From Bacillota bacterium (GTDB lineage Bacteria; Bacillota_A; Clostridia; Clostridiales; Clostridiaceae): 11,268 nucleotides of DNA. Below the pieces are notes generated by a model. The model was not told where the DNA came from and did no database searches. It worked only from the letters and a program-made list of their open reading frames with translations. The stretch covers positions 1-11,268 of the forward strand of contig JAJXYA010000141.1 of the NCBI GenBank assembly GCA_021780795.1, written 5' to 3'. The translations under genes were made by a program, and so were the position numbers. Shown piece after piece: positions 1-8,418 of the stretch. How positions within the stretch are numbered: the first letter of the stretch is position 1; the number at the start of each line of letters is the position of its first letter.

Positions 1-51
1 TGTGCTTATGCCTTCAGTCTTAAAAATATTTTTATTTTACGGAGGATAAAA

Positions 52-804
52 ATGATATTATTTGAGCATGTGAATAAAATTTACAGTAACGGATTCCACG
101 CACTTAACGATATTAATTTATCTATTAATCAAGGAGAATTTGTAGCAATTATTGGACTTTCTGGTGCTGGAAAATCTACTTTGATTCGAACTATCAATCG
201 AATGCATGACATATCGTCAGGAAAACTTCTTGTAAATAACATAGATGTAAATACCTTAAAAGGTAAAAAACTTCGAAATTTTCGTAGAAAAATCGGAATG
301 ATATTTCAATCCTTTAACTTAATAACTAGGACTACCGTCATAAAAAATGTACTCTCTGCAAATGTTCCAGATCTTCCACTATGGCGTTCTATTTTAGGTA
401 TATTCCCAAAGAAAGATTGGATTTCTGCACTTGAAGCATTGGATAAGGTTGGAATATTAAATAAAGCTTACTCTAGAGTTGATCAACTATCTGGAGGACA
501 ACAACAGCGTGTAGCTCTTGCAAGAACTTTAGCACAAAATCCTAAGATCATATTAGCTGACGAGCCCGTAGCCTCATTAGACCCAATAACAGCTAAGCAG
601 GTTATGTCAGATTTCAAAAGAATAAATCGAGATATGAATATTACTGTACTAATTAATATTCATCATGTTGAACTCGCTTTGCAATATGCTGATAGAGTTA
701 TAGGCATTAAAAATGGAAATATAATTTTTGATGGCAGCTGCGATACTGTAACAAAAGAAGTGTTAAATGAAATTTATGGTGAAAAATTGGAGGAAGAACC
801 ATGA
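52..804 (+). CDS. phnC: Phosphonate-type ABC transporter ATP-binding protein
   Basis: This cytoplasmic ATPase would energise import of a phosphonate or related reduced-phosphorus compound through the two permeases encoded next. In the 250-residue product I see Walker A GLSGAGKST (35-43), the Q-loop Q86 in IFQSFNL, the signature LSGGQQQR (146-153), Walker B IILADEP with D170/E171, the D-loop SLDP and the H-loop histidine at 204/205 in INIHHVELALQYADRVIGI. That last stretch is typical of PhnC rather than of generic ABC ATPases. The ATG has a strong GGAGG at 41-45, and the length is normal for the family. The stop overlaps the permease start by 4 nt (ATGA), implying translational coupling. PhnC family membership is well supported, but the true substrate (phosphonate, phosphite or another oxyanion) is not determined. 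No C-P lyase or phosphonatase gene lies in the window. Confidence 0.93.
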   Translation: MILFEHVNKIYSNGFHALNDINLSINQGEFVAIIGLSGAGKSTLIRTINRMHDISSGKLLVNNIDVNTLKGKKLRNFRRKIGMIFQSFNLITRTTVIKNVLSANVPDLPLWRSILGIFPKKDWISALEALDKVGILNKAYSRVDQLSGGQQQRVALARTLAQNPKIILADEPVASLDPITAKQVMSDFKRINRDMNITVLINIHHVELALQYADRVIGIKNGNIIFDGSCDTVTKEVLNEIYGEKLEEEP

Positions 805-1595
805 GAAAATATGAGCTTTCTAACGGAAAAACAGTTATAAAACCTCGCTCCTATTTTGTATTAATAATTTTAATATTGTGTACATTTACCTATATTTCCA
901 TTCAAGTTACAGGCTTTGATATGAATGTGCTTATTCAAAATGGAAATCAATTTTTTGTAATTTTAAGACAAATGTTTCCTCCTAATACATCTTATACGAG
1001 TAGCATATGGATACCGCTTATAGATACTATAAAAATGTCACTTTTGGGCTCTTTTATAGGAGCAATTTTAGCGATGCCTTTTGCTATTTGTGCCTCTACA
1101 AACATTGTCCATAATTCAGCAATTGTAAGCATATTAAGATTTTCTTTAAGTCTTGTGAGAACCATTCCTACTTTGGTTAGTGCTTTAATTGCAACATACA
1201 TTTTTGGACTTGGTACCATGGCTGGAACGACTGCTATAGCTATATTTTCTTTTACTTACATTGGCAAACTACTTTATGAACAAATTGAAACAGTAGATAT
1301 GGGAGCCTTCGAAGCTATGGAAGCCCTTGGTACTAATCGCTTTAGAGCATTTATCTTCTCAATCCTTCCACAAATTATACCTAGTTATATTTCTATATCC
1401 TTATTTTGTTTTGAAGGAAATGTTAGATATGCTTCAATCCTCGGATACGTAGGTGCAGGAGGGCTAGGACTTATTTTAAATGAGAAAATAAGTTGGCGGC
1501 AATATGATAGTGTAGGAATGATATTAATAATGTTATTTATAACAGTATTTATCATTGAAAGTACTAGTCACTATATAAGAAGTAAACTTTCTTAG
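801..1595 (+). CDS. phnE: Phosphonate-type ABC transporter permease (first)
   Basis: This is an integral membrane subunit forming one half of the translocation channel partnered with PhnC. The 264-residue protein has an N-terminal membrane segment (about 18-36), an extracytoplasmic loop, then a BPD_transp_1-type permease core with hydrophobic spans near 72-97, 107-140, 140-158 and 237-255. The RTIPTLVSA segment (120-128) and the coupling EAA loop (about 171-190, ending FSILP) are typical of PhnE. A further mark is the GYVGAGGLG motif (215-223). It starts at the ATG overlapping the phnC stop. It is related to but clearly divergent from the second permease at 1607-2413, so the channel is probably a heterodimer rather than a recent duplication. 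Family assignment is firm and substrate is open. Confidence 0.92.
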   Translation: MRKYELSNGKTVIKPRSYFVLIILILCTFTYISIQVTGFDMNVLIQNGNQFFVILRQMFPPNTSYTSSIWIPLIDTIKMSLLGSFIGAILAMPFAICASTNIVHNSAIVSILRFSLSLVRTIPTLVSALIATYIFGLGTMAGTTAIAIFSFTYIGKLLYEQIETVDMGAFEAMEALGTNRFRAFIFSILPQIIPSYISISLFCFEGNVRYASILGYVGAGGLGLILNEKISWRQYDSVGMILIMLFITVFIIESTSHYIRSKLS

Positions 1596-1606
1596 GAGGG
1601 ACTTTA

Positions 1607-2413
1607 ATGAATATAATTGAAAAACAATATGAAAGCAGACAAAAAAATTGGATATATCAATTATTAATTTTACTAATTATTATTGCTTTATTAGTATGGT
1701 CAAAAAGTGCTTTTCAAATGAATATAGGAAAAAATAATGGATTTAAAGTAGTTCAAAATATCATATTAGGTATTTTACATCCTGATACAACTATATTATT
1801 TGATTTTTCAACCCAAGGAATCCCCTACCTACTTTTTGAAACCATGTGTATAGCTTTTTTAGGCACTATTGTTGGAGCAATTATCTCTCTACCATTTTCT
1901 TTTCTTGCTTCAACTAATATAGTAATTAAACCAATAGCCTTGATAGGTCGTTTGTTTGTCATGGCAGTACGTACAATCCCAGTTTTCGTATATGGACTTA
2001 TGTTTATTAGAGTAACAGGGCCTGGACCTTTTGCTGGAATATTGACAATGTCCATTTGTTCTGTAGGTATGCTTACTAAAATGAATATTGAAACTATAGA
2101 GGATTTAGACATAGGAATATTAGAGTCCTTAGATGCGGCAGGCTGCAATACCTTTGAAAAAATTCGTTATGGAATTATTCCACAATTAATTCCCAACTTT
2201 TTATCAACTGCAATATACAGATTTGATATGAACTTAAGAGATGCCTCTGTGCTCGGTTTAGTTGGCGCAGGCGGAATTGGTGCACCACTATTATTTGCTA
2301 TGAGCTCATATAGGTGGAATCAAGTAGGTTCTATTCTTATTGGCTTAATTATTTTAATTTTAATAATAGAACTGTTTTCTACTAAAATTAGGGTGAAATT
2401 AGTAAGAGGGTAA
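1607..2413 (+). CDS. phnE: Phosphonate-type ABC transporter permease (second)
   Basis: This is the second membrane subunit of the same importer, 268 residues. It has an N-terminal anchor (about 17-31) and a permease core containing PFSFLASTNIV and VRTIPVFVYGLMF (121-133). The EAA loop is near 173-192 (ESLDAAGCNTFEKIRYGIIP), and a VGAGGIG motif (219-225) matches the VGAGGLG of its partner. Start choice is supported by GGAGGG at 1595-1600, which overlaps the stop codon of the preceding permease; only 11 nt separate the two genes. Two adjacent phnE genes after phnC is a common arrangement in Firmicutes. The two permeases share layout and motifs but differ widely in sequence, which argues for an old paralogous pair with distinct roles in one transporter. 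Confidence 0.92.
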   Translation: MNIIEKQYESRQKNWIYQLLILLIIIALLVWSKSAFQMNIGKNNGFKVVQNIILGILHPDTTILFDFSTQGIPYLLFETMCIAFLGTIVGAIISLPFSFLASTNIVIKPIALIGRLFVMAVRTIPVFVYGLMFIRVTGPGPFAGILTMSICSVGMLTKMNIETIEDLDIGILESLDAAGCNTFEKIRYGIIPQLIPNFLSTAIYRFDMNLRDASVLGLVGAGGIGAPLLFAMSSYRWNQVGSILIGLIILILIIELFSTKIRVKLVRG

Positions 2414-2441
2414 TATTTTATATAACAAAGGAGCTAACTAA

Positions 2442-3176
2442 ATGCAAACTATTTCAAAACCACTTGAACTTACTGGAGCAAAAAATGTTCGTGAACTTGG
2501 AGGCTATAAAACTAAAAATGGTAAAATCACTAAATTCCATTCATTTCTTAGGGCAGATGCACTTCACAATTTAACTGAAACTGATTGCAAAATACTATAC
2601 GATTATGGTGTACGTTGTGTAATTGATCTTCGTTCTATGGATGAAGTATTAAGAGAACCAGATAAGTTAATTACTTTTTACAAAGATATTGAATATATAC
2701 ATGTTCCCATTCAAGACCATGTCCGTGCTAATCGTTATTCAGAGGAATTTCCTCCTAGTATGTGGCAACTTTACTGCTGGCTCTTAGACGACAGTAAAAA
2801 AAGCTTCTTTACTATTTTTAAAACTATGTCAAAATATCAAGATACTTGTGTAATTTTCCATTGCTCTGGAGGAAAAGATAGAACTGGCACTATAGCAATG
2901 CTGTTATTAAAATTGGCAGGTGTCGATGATGAAACTATCATTATGGATTATGCTGTTACTGAAGAACTAATGAAGGATATCTTTCCAAGACAATTAGCTG
3001 ATTTAGAATCGCGGGGTCTTATAGTGCCATCTTATGTAATGGAATCACCTCCAGAAAATATGGAAATAACACTAAAATACCTTTATGACAATTATAGCAC
3101 CATAGAAAATTATTTTATTAAAATTGGTTTTCAAGAAGAAGATGTCAATAACCTTCTAAAAAAACTAGTTGACTAA
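2442..3176 (+). CDS. Tyrosine/serine-type protein or small-molecule phosphatase
   Basis: This is a 244-residue cysteine phosphatase of the Y_phosphatase3 type (LipA/PTP-like). The P-loop is HCSGGKDRTGT, giving the nucleophile C141 and the phosphate-binding R147. The N-terminal signature NVRELGGY (15-22), the FLRADALHNLT segment and the GVRCVIDLRS segment (56-65) with a likely general acid upstream of the P-loop are typical of this family. No signal peptide is visible, so it should act in the cytoplasm. It lies 28 nt after the second permease with its own AAAGGAG at 2427-2433 and is the last gene before a strong terminator, so it belongs to the transporter operon. My inference is that it removes phosphate from, or controls, something tied to the imported compound. 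The real substrate may equally be protein phosphotyrosine or a phospholipid. Confidence 0.88.
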   Translation: MQTISKPLELTGAKNVRELGGYKTKNGKITKFHSFLRADALHNLTETDCKILYDYGVRCVIDLRSMDEVLREPDKLITFYKDIEYIHVPIQDHVRANRYSEEFPPSMWQLYCWLLDDSKKSFFTIFKTMSKYQDTCVIFHCSGGKDRTGTIAMLLLKLAGVDDETIIMDYAVTEELMKDIFPRQLADLESRGLIVPSYVMESPPENMEITLKYLYDNYSTIENYFIKIGFQEEDVNNLLKKLVD

Positions 3177-3179
3177 CCC

Positions 3180-3236
3180 GGCACCAAAGGGGTCAGGCAC
3201 CAAAGGGGTCAGGCACCAAAGGGGTCAGGCACCAAA
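3180..3236. repeat. Tandem 16-bp repeat, three exact copies plus partial fourth
   Basis: The unit GGCACCAAAGGGGTCA occurs head to tail at 3180-3195, 3196-3211 and 3212-3227 without a mismatch, followed by 9 bases of a fourth copy (3228-3236). It begins 4 nt after the phosphatase stop codon and runs directly into the terminator hairpin. The unit is much richer in G+C than its surroundings. The GGGGTCAGGCACC part is an imperfect palindrome (G-C, G-C, G-C, T-G and C-G pairs around a central A), which recalls REP-like elements. Similar GGTGCC-TGACCCC intergenic motifs occur in other bacterial genomes as far as I remember, but I could not search. Confidence 0.9.
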
Positions 3237-3285
3237 AAATCATAAAGTCGTAGGCATTACCTACGACTTTATGATTTTTCTTTTT
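3235..3285. terminator. Bidirectional intrinsic terminator with 20-bp perfect stem
   Basis: A perfect 20-bp inverted repeat (3235-3254 and 3260-3279) encloses the 5-nt loop CATTA. The GC-bearing core is GTCGTAGG/CCTACGAC, and the outer stem is A-rich on the left and T-rich on the right, so either strand would give a hairpin followed by a U-run. It sits between the phosphatase stop (3176) and the stop of the leftward gene at 3297, a convergent arrangement, so it probably ends transcription in both directions. Confidence 0.88.
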
Positions 3286-3296
3286 TGTAGTTTTTC

Positions 3297-3623
3297 TTAT
3301 TTTATTCCTGTAATTTTTCCTTTTAATGCCTTTAATCGCCCATTAACATAATTGATTAATTCAGCTCTGTCATCTTTAATTTCTGCTGGCGCATTTGAAA
3401 CTATACTAATTATATCAAGAGTGTTAACTTTAACAACATCTGCAATTTCATATGCAATACATTTATTCTTAACCTTCCAATATGTAGTGTTAAATTCATC
3501 TGCCTGTCTTTTTGTATAATAACCCTTTTCGATTCCAAACTGAAATAAGTCCGCTGCAGCCTCTAGTTCTTCAAGATCTCTCACCTGTAAAGTCTCGCTT
3601 ACAAGCTCCTGAAATGATTTCAT
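3297..3623 (-). CDS. Hypothetical protein, 108 aa
   Basis: I do not recognise this protein. It is 108 residues, predicted mostly helical and soluble, with no signal peptide or membrane span. The first half is acidic (VRDLEELEAAADLF, 14-27), followed by an aromatic-rich stretch around GYYTKRQADEFNTTYWK (34-50), and it ends with a basic tail. It is probably real: it has AGGAGT 8 nt before the ATG, a well-formed promoter at 3655-3683, a terminator just past its stop, and codon use like its neighbours. It lies 205 bp downstream of kdpC on the same strand. C. acetobutylicum carries an extra gene (kdpX) after kdpC, but I cannot say this is a homologue. Confidence 0.72.
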   Translation of the reverse strand: MKSFQELVSETLQVRDLEELEAAADLFQFGIEKGYYTKRQADEFNTTYWKVKNKCIAYEIADVVKVNTLDIISIVSNAPAEIKDDRAELINYVNGRLKALKGKITGIK

Positions 3624-3654
3624 TTAGTCCACTCCTTTGTTTTAGGATAATAAT

Positions 3655-3683
3655 ATTGTAGGTAATGTATTAGTTATAATCAA
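3655..3683 (-). promoter_or_regulatory. Likely sigma-A promoter for the 108-aa gene
   Basis: On the minus strand TTGATT (3678-3683) and TACAAT (3655-3660) are separated by exactly 17 bp. This is a near-consensus vegetative promoter 32 nt upstream of the ATG at 3623. It suggests the gene can be expressed independently of the kdp operon, although no strong terminator separates the two. Confidence 0.6.
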
Positions 3684-3744
3684 CCTCTATTTTATCCTAT
3701 AATACCATGTTATATTTTTATAATTTCATGGTGGTTTTTATAAA

Positions 3745-3773
3745 GATATTATATCATAAAAATATATAATATC
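3745..3773. repeat. 9-bp inverted repeat in kdpC downstream region
   Basis: GATATTATA (3745-3753) and TATAATATC (3765-3773) form perfect 9-bp arms with an 11-nt spacer, all A/T except the two end bases. It could be a weak hairpin ending the kdp message or a protein site upstream of the 108-aa gene. It lacks the GC core and T-run of a standard terminator. A second small hairpin (TTTCAT-ATT-ATGAAA, 3798-3812) lies nearer to kdpC. Neither is convincing alone in such AT-rich DNA. Confidence 0.35.
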
Positions 3774-3828
3774 AAAATTAATAGATTGGCCTTTTCATTT
3801 CATATTATGAAAGATATTTCGAAACACT

Positions 3829-4467
3829 TTATAATTTACCTTCACTTTTTAACTTACTAGCAATTTGAAGATTAACCATAAGCACATTAACTGTAGGTTC
3901 TCCAAAAATTCCAAACGCTTTTCCTGTAGTATATTTATTTATATAGCTTTGAAGTTCACTTTTATCAATTCCACTTGCCTTTGAAACTGCATCTATTTGA
4001 ATCTTTGCCGCTGCAGGACTTATATCCGGATCAACTCCTGAGGCTGATTCAGTTAATAAATCGGCTGGAATATCTTTTTCTTTAACATTAGGATGCGTTT
4101 TTAAAAAGCTTTCTAGATCATTTTTTACTCTATCTACTAGCTGCAAGTTTGAAGGTGCTAAGTTAGATCCTCCAGAAGTGACACCGGAATAATTTACCTT
4201 CCCATTTTTGTCTGGTTTTATATCTGAAGCAGTATATGTGTTATAATTAACTGCTGATGGTCTACCTACAAAGAATCTTGGATCTGTAAAGCTTTGACCT
4301 ATTAGCTCTGATCCTACTGTCTTCCCATTAAAAGCAACTAAACTTCCATTCGCTTTATTATTAAAAAATATTTGTCCTATTCCTGTCATTAAAAGTGGAT
4401 ATATTATTCCACAAATTATCATGAAAACTACACCTAGTAAAAATGAAGTTTTTAACATTTTCTTCAT
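3829..4467 (-). CDS. kdpC: K+-transporting ATPase subunit C
   Basis: KdpC is the single-span accessory subunit of the KdpFABC pump, needed for assembly and thought to raise ATP affinity of KdpB. The 212-residue product has one N-terminal membrane helix (about 8-30). Family blocks then follow in order: GSELIGQSF (52-60), DPRFFVGRPSA (62-72), GGSNLAPSN (99-107), SASGVDPDISP (141-151) and FGIFGEPTVNVLMVNL (185-200). It is somewhat longer than the roughly 190 residues of E. coli KdpC, with the extra length in the middle loop (about 76-97). The ATG has GGGAGG at 4477-4482 with 9-nt spacing. It is separated from kdpB by 62 nt, a wider gap than elsewhere in the operon, and that gap contains a small hairpin. 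Confidence 0.95.
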   Translation of the reverse strand: MKKMLKTSFLLGVVFMIICGIIYPLLMTGIGQIFFNNKANGSLVAFNGKTVGSELIGQSFTDPRFFVGRPSAVNYNTYTASDIKPDKNGKVNYSGVTSGGSNLAPSNLQLVDRVKNDLESFLKTHPNVKEKDIPADLLTESASGVDPDISPAAAKIQIDAVSKASGIDKSELQSYINKYTTGKAFGIFGEPTVNVLMVNLQIASKLKSEGKL

Positions 4468-4488
4468 AATAAAATTCCTCCCTATTAA

Positions 4489-4507
4489 GTGAAAAAATTA
4501 ATTTCAC
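4489..4507 (-). repeat. Small hairpin in the kdpB-kdpC gap
   Basis: GTGAAA and TTTCAC form 6-bp arms around a 7-nt AT loop, extendable by two or three pairs with one mismatch. It lies 7 nt upstream of the kdpC ribosome binding site. It may stabilise or slightly attenuate the distal message, which could adjust the amount of KdpC. It has no U-run in either direction, so it is not a terminator, and a chance origin is possible. Confidence 0.3.
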
Positions 4508-4529
4508 CTAATTTATACATAATATATAG

Positions 4530-6590
4530 TTACCCTAGATTAAACATTCTAAGTAATGGTGTTATACAAATATCTATAATTTTAATTCCTATAAAAGGTG
4601 CTATAACTCCACCAAAACCATAAATTAAAAGATTTCTTGCAAGAAGTGCCTCAGATCTCATTGGCCTGTATTTTACACCTTTCATAGCTATTGGTATCAA
4701 TGCTGGTATTATTATTGCATTAAAAATCAAGGCAGAAAGTATAGCACTATGAGCCGTGGATAGCCTCATTATATTTAAAATCTTCATTTTCGGAATTGCT
4801 ACTATAAACATAGCTGGAATTATTGCAAAATACTTAGCAACATCATTTGCTATTGAAAAAGTAGTAAGTGCTCCTCGTGTTATTAAAAGTTGCTTTCCTA
4901 TTTCTACAACCTCTAAAATTTTTGTTGGATCTGAATCTAGGTCTACCATATTTGCTGCCTCTTTTGCTGCTACAGTTCCACTATTCATTGCAAGACCTAC
5001 ATCTGCTTGCGCAAGTGCTGGAGCATCATTTGTTCCATCACCTGTCATAGCTACCAGTTTCCCTAATGCTTGTTCTTTTTTTATTACATCGATTTTATCT
5101 TCTGGTTTACACTCTGCTATAAATTCATTAACTCCTGCTTCTTTAGCAATAGTTGCAGCTGTTAATGGGTTATCTCCAGTACACATAATTGTTTTAATTC
5201 CTATTTCTCTTAATCTTTGAAACCTTTCTGGCATTCCTGGCTTTACTGTATCTTTTAAATATATTACCCCTAAAATATCATTATCAGAGCAAACAACAAG
5301 TGGTGTTCCTCCAAGTTTAGATATTTTATCTGTTACTTCATCTAAATCCTTTGGAATTTCACCTCCACGCTCTGCCACAAATTCTTTAATGGCAGAACCA
5401 GCGCCTTTTCTTATTTTTCTTCCATCTGTGAGATCTATTCCACTCATCTTTGTTTGGGCTGCAAATTCTATAAATTCTGCACTTTCATATGACTTTTCCT
5501 CTACAAAAATACCAAGCTTATTAGCAAGTTCTACGGTAGATCTACCTTCTGGTGTGCCATCCTTTAAGGAAGAAATCAAAGCTACTTTTGTTAACTCCTC
5601 TTCATTATGATTATCAACAGGTAAAAATTGTGCTGCAAGTCTGTTACCAAAAGTTATTGTTCCTGTTTTATCCAATATCATCGTATTTACGTCGCCACAT
5701 GCCTCTACTGCCTTGCCAGACATGGCTATAACATTAAACCTTGTTACTCTATCCATTCCTGCTATACCTATAGCTGATAAAAGTCCCCCAATTGTTGTTG
5801 GTATCAAACATACTAAAAGTGCGACTAATGTAGAAACTTGGAGAGAAACATTTGAATAACTAGACATAGATGGCAGTGTTACTATGACGATTAAAAATAT
5901 TATTGTTAAACTAACTAAAAGTGTAGTTAGTGCAATTTCATTGGGAGTTTTTTGTCTTGATGCACCTTCAACAAGACTAATCATCTTATCTAAAAATGAT
6001 TCTCCTGGTGTGGCAGTTATTTCAACCTTTAGCCAATCGCTTACTACTTTTGTTCCTCCAGTAACAGAGCTAAAATCTCCTCCTGCTTCCTTCATAACTG
6101 GTGCAGATTCGCCAGTTATGGCTGATTCATCAACAGAAGCTAATCCTTCTACTACTTCACCATCGTTAGGTATAATATCTCCCAATTCAACTAAAACTGT
6201 ATCACCTTTTTTAATATCTGATGCACTAATAACTGTAAATTTACCACTTTCATCTAATAGCTTAGCTTTAGTATCTTTACGAGTTTTTTTTAAGCTATCT
6301 GCTTGAGCTTTTCCTCTTCCCTCAGCAACCGCTTCTGCAAAATTTGCAAATAACACTGTTATAAATAAAATAAATGTAACTATGCCATTATATAATGCTA
6401 AATTGGTTCCAGTATCTCCATATATATTAGGAAATATCGTTGCTAAAAGTGTCAATACAAAGCCTATTTCCACTACAAACATTACTGGATTTTTCATCAT
6501 ATATTTTGGATTCAATTTTATGAAGGATTCCTTTACCGCCTGTTTAAATATATCTTTTGTTATAAACTTTTTCTTATCTTGTTTTGTCAT
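4530..6590 (-). CDS. kdpB: K+-transporting P-type ATPase, catalytic subunit B
   Basis: KdpB is the ATP-hydrolysing subunit that drives high-affinity K+ uptake. I start it at the ATG at 6590 (MTKQDKKKF), which has GGAGG at 6597-6601. The open frame continues 36 codons upstream, but that part lies inside kdpA and is not protein-like. The resulting 686 residues keep E. coli numbering at every key site: TGES 159-162, P264 in CLIPTTIGG, phosphorylated D307 in DKTGT, TGDN 471-474, the hinge TGDGTNDAP (D518, D522), and the D583/K586 pair in the fifth membrane segment. S162 of TGES, whose phosphorylation inhibits the E. coli pump, is present. Transmembrane spans fall near 35-55, 61-80, 220-240, 252-275, 577-600, 612-636 and 655-675. 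It starts 23 nt after the kdpA stop. Confidence 0.97.
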   Translation of the reverse strand: MTKQDKKKFITKDIFKQAVKESFIKLNPKYMMKNPVMFVVEIGFVLTLLATIFPNIYGDTGTNLALYNGIVTFILFITVLFANFAEAVAEGRGKAQADSLKKTRKDTKAKLLDESGKFTVISASDIKKGDTVLVELGDIIPNDGEVVEGLASVDESAITGESAPVMKEAGGDFSSVTGGTKVVSDWLKVEITATPGESFLDKMISLVEGASRQKTPNEIALTTLLVSLTIIFLIVIVTLPSMSSYSNVSLQVSTLVALLVCLIPTTIGGLLSAIGIAGMDRVTRFNVIAMSGKAVEACGDVNTMILDKTGTITFGNRLAAQFLPVDNHNEEELTKVALISSLKDGTPEGRSTVELANKLGIFVEEKSYESAEFIEFAAQTKMSGIDLTDGRKIRKGAGSAIKEFVAERGGEIPKDLDEVTDKISKLGGTPLVVCSDNDILGVIYLKDTVKPGMPERFQRLREIGIKTIMCTGDNPLTAATIAKEAGVNEFIAECKPEDKIDVIKKEQALGKLVAMTGDGTNDAPALAQADVGLAMNSGTVAAKEAANMVDLDSDPTKILEVVEIGKQLLITRGALTTFSIANDVAKYFAIIPAMFIVAIPKMKILNIMRLSTAHSAILSALIFNAIIIPALIPIAMKGVKYRPMRSEALLARNLLIYGFGGVIAPFIGIKIIDICITPLLRMFNLG

Positions 6591-6613
6591 GATAAACCTC
6601 CTATTACTAATGC

Positions 6614-8293
6614 CTAAAACAGATTTAGATGTTCTGTAACAGGTCCAAGTACCAACGCTGGTAAAAATGTTAGTGCACCAATAATTACTACAATGCAAAT
6701 TAAAATTATGACAAACTGAAGATTGTCTGTTCTAAAGGTACCTATACTTTCTGGTACCGACTGTTTTGAAGCAAGAGAACCTGCAACAGCCAATAATAAT
6801 ATCATTGACAAATACCTTCCCAAAAACATTGTTATTCCAGTAGTGACATTCCAATATACATTATTCACACTCATACCTGCTAAGGAAGATCCATTATTTG
6901 CAGCTGCTGTAGTATATTGATAAAGAATTTGAGTAAATCCGTGAGCTCCGGGATTGCTTATTGCTGAAAGACCAGCCGAAAGCTTTAGTGCAATAGCTGT
7001 TGGAATTAGTATTAATATTGGATGTATTAATATGGCAAACGCTACCAATTTAACTTCTTTTCCTTCTATTTTCTTTCCAAGAAACTCTGGAGTTCTTCCA
7101 ACCATTAAGCCACATATGAAAACAGTTATTATTGCATACATTATCATTCCCATAAAGCCGACACCCTTACCACCAAAAACAACATTTAAAAACATATTCC
7201 ATAATGCTACTAACTGTCCAAGAGGCATCAAAGAATCATGCATTGTATTCACTGCTCCAGTTGTAAATGCTGTAGTTGCTGTTACGAACAAGGAACTTTG
7301 TGCTATTCCAAACCTAACTTCTTTACCCTCCATAATTCCCATTGCCTGATTTAAACCTATATGTGCAAGTGCTGGATTACCTGCCTTCTCAGCAAAATAA
7401 CATACTGGGAGCATAATTACAAATAAAAATGCCATTGCTCCAAAAATTGCCCATCCTTGTTTTTTATTTTTTAACATCAAACCAAAAGTATAAACTAAGG
7501 AACTTGGTAAAAGCATCATTGCTAATATTTCTAGCAAATTTGTTATAGCCGTTGGATTTTCAAATGGATGTGCAGAATTTGCAGCAAAAAAACCTCCACC
7601 ATTTGTCCCTAACTGCTTTATTGCTTCAAGACTTGCCACAGGCCCAAGTGCCAAGTCTTGAAATTTACCTTCAATCGTAGTTACCGTTAAATTTGCGCTT
7701 AAGGTTTGGGGTACACCTTCTGCAATCAAAACAAAAGCGAGTATTATAGAAAAAGGCAAAAGTACCCTAGTTATAACCCTTGTAAAATCAACAAAAAAGT
7801 TTCCGAATGACTTTTTCTTTCCTATAATACCTCTCATAAAAGCAAGGGCTGCAGCAAATCCCGTTCCTGCTGCTACAAACATAAAAAATGTCATAACCAC
7901 CATTTGACTTAAATATGAAACTCCATTTTCACCTGCATAGTCCTGAAGATTTGTATTTGTTATAAAACTTATAGCTGTATTAAAAGATAAACCTTGTTCC
8001 ATATCTTTTATTTTATTTGGATTTAAAAATAATAAGCCTTGTAACCTTAATATTATATAACCAACAATACAAATAATTCCGTTTAAAATTATTACTGCAA
8101 GTGCGTATTCCTTCCACGTCATTTCATAGCTTTTATCTATCCCTGTAAATTTATAAATCATATTGTCTATTTTATCGAAAACTACATCAAACTTTCCCTT
8201 TTCACCTGTTGATACTTTATATAAATAACTCCCAACAGGAATTACAAGTAAAAAAGCAATTAGTAGCACTATACCGATTTGTATCATTCCCAA
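6614..8293 (-). CDS. kdpA: K+-transporting ATPase, K+-binding channel subunit A
   Basis: KdpA is the channel-like subunit of the superfamily of K+ transporters that selects K+. The 559-residue protein has about ten membrane spans and four pore-loop filters: near 113-121 (NTNLQDYAG), 228-247 ([19 protein letters not shown]), 344-354 ([11 protein letters not shown]) and 465-473 (ANNGSSLAG). E. coli has Asn where GGGFFA has Ala. Length matches E. coli KdpA (557). The start is a judgement: TTG at 8293 follows GGAAGGTG (8301-8308) at about 7 nt, whereas the in-frame ATG two codons on (8287) would have an unusually long spacing of about 13 nt. Both give almost the same protein. It ends with TAG 23 nt before kdpB. 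Confidence 0.96.
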   Translation of the reverse strand: MGMIQIGIVLLIAFLLVIPVGSYLYKVSTGEKGKFDVVFDKIDNMIYKFTGIDKSYEMTWKEYALAVIILNGIICIVGYIILRLQGLLFLNPNKIKDMEQGLSFNTAISFITNTNLQDYAGENGVSYLSQMVVMTFFMFVAAGTGFAAALAFMRGIIGKKKSFGNFFVDFTRVITRVLLPFSIILAFVLIAEGVPQTLSANLTVTTIEGKFQDLALGPVASLEAIKQLGTNGGGFFAANSAHPFENPTAITNLLEILAMMLLPSSLVYTFGLMLKNKKQGWAIFGAMAFLFVIMLPVCYFAEKAGNPALAHIGLNQAMGIMEGKEVRFGIAQSSLFVTATTAFTTGAVNTMHDSLMPLGQLVALWNMFLNVVFGGKGVGFMGMIMYAIITVFICGLMVGRTPEFLGKKIEGKEVKLVAFAILIHPILILIPTAIALKLSAGLSAISNPGAHGFTQILYQYTTAAANNGSSLAGMSVNNVYWNVTTGITMFLGRYLSMILLLAVAGSLASKQSVPESIGTFRTDNLQFVIILICIVVIIGALTFLPALVLGPVTEHLNLF

Positions 8294-8311
8294 TTAATTC
8301 ACCTTCCTAAA

Positions 8312-8389
8312 TTAAAATTTCTCTGGATTAAAGAGAACATAAAACAAATATAAAAACATAAGCATAGCAACAAAAATTAAAAATATCAT
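8312..8389 (-). CDS. kdpF: KdpF-like small membrane subunit, 25 aa
   Basis: This is a 25-residue single-span peptide that starts at ATG 8389 and ends LFNPEKF. It matches the KdpF pattern of one hydrophobic helix followed by an RPEKF-like tail. KdpF stabilises the KdpABC complex in the membrane of E. coli. GGAGGTGG (8394-8401) lies 4 nt ahead of the start. It is placed directly before kdpA with an 18-nt gap, as in other kdp operons. The corresponding C. acetobutylicum reading frame was, to my recollection, called orfY. It is about 25 residues, close to the 29 of E. coli KdpF. Confidence 0.85.
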   Translation of the reverse strand: MIFLIFVAMLMFLYLFYVLFNPEKF

Positions 8390-8418
8390 TTTACCACCTC
8401 CAAATTAGGTACAATTTT

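Noticed and set aside
1..51. Possible 3' end of an upstream phnD gene
   Set aside because: Two frames reach stops (21-23 and 47-49) but 51 nt without recognisable residues cannot identify a gene.
3180..3236. CRISPR array
   Set aside because: The 16-bp units are directly abutting with no variable spacers.
3169..3351. Possible 60-aa + strand ORF across the tandem repeats
   Set aside because: It is the translation of repeat and terminator DNA, has no ribosome binding site and overlaps the convergent gene.
6591..6698. 36-codon N-terminal extension of kdpB in the open frame
   Set aside because: It lies inside the 3' end of kdpA, is not protein-like, and the ATG at 6590 has a proper GGAGG and gives exact E. 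coli KdpB numbering.
4756..7349. Several + strand open frames of 60-154 codons opposite kdpA and kdpB
   Set aside because: They are antisense shadows of well-identified genes with no ribosome sites or family motifs.
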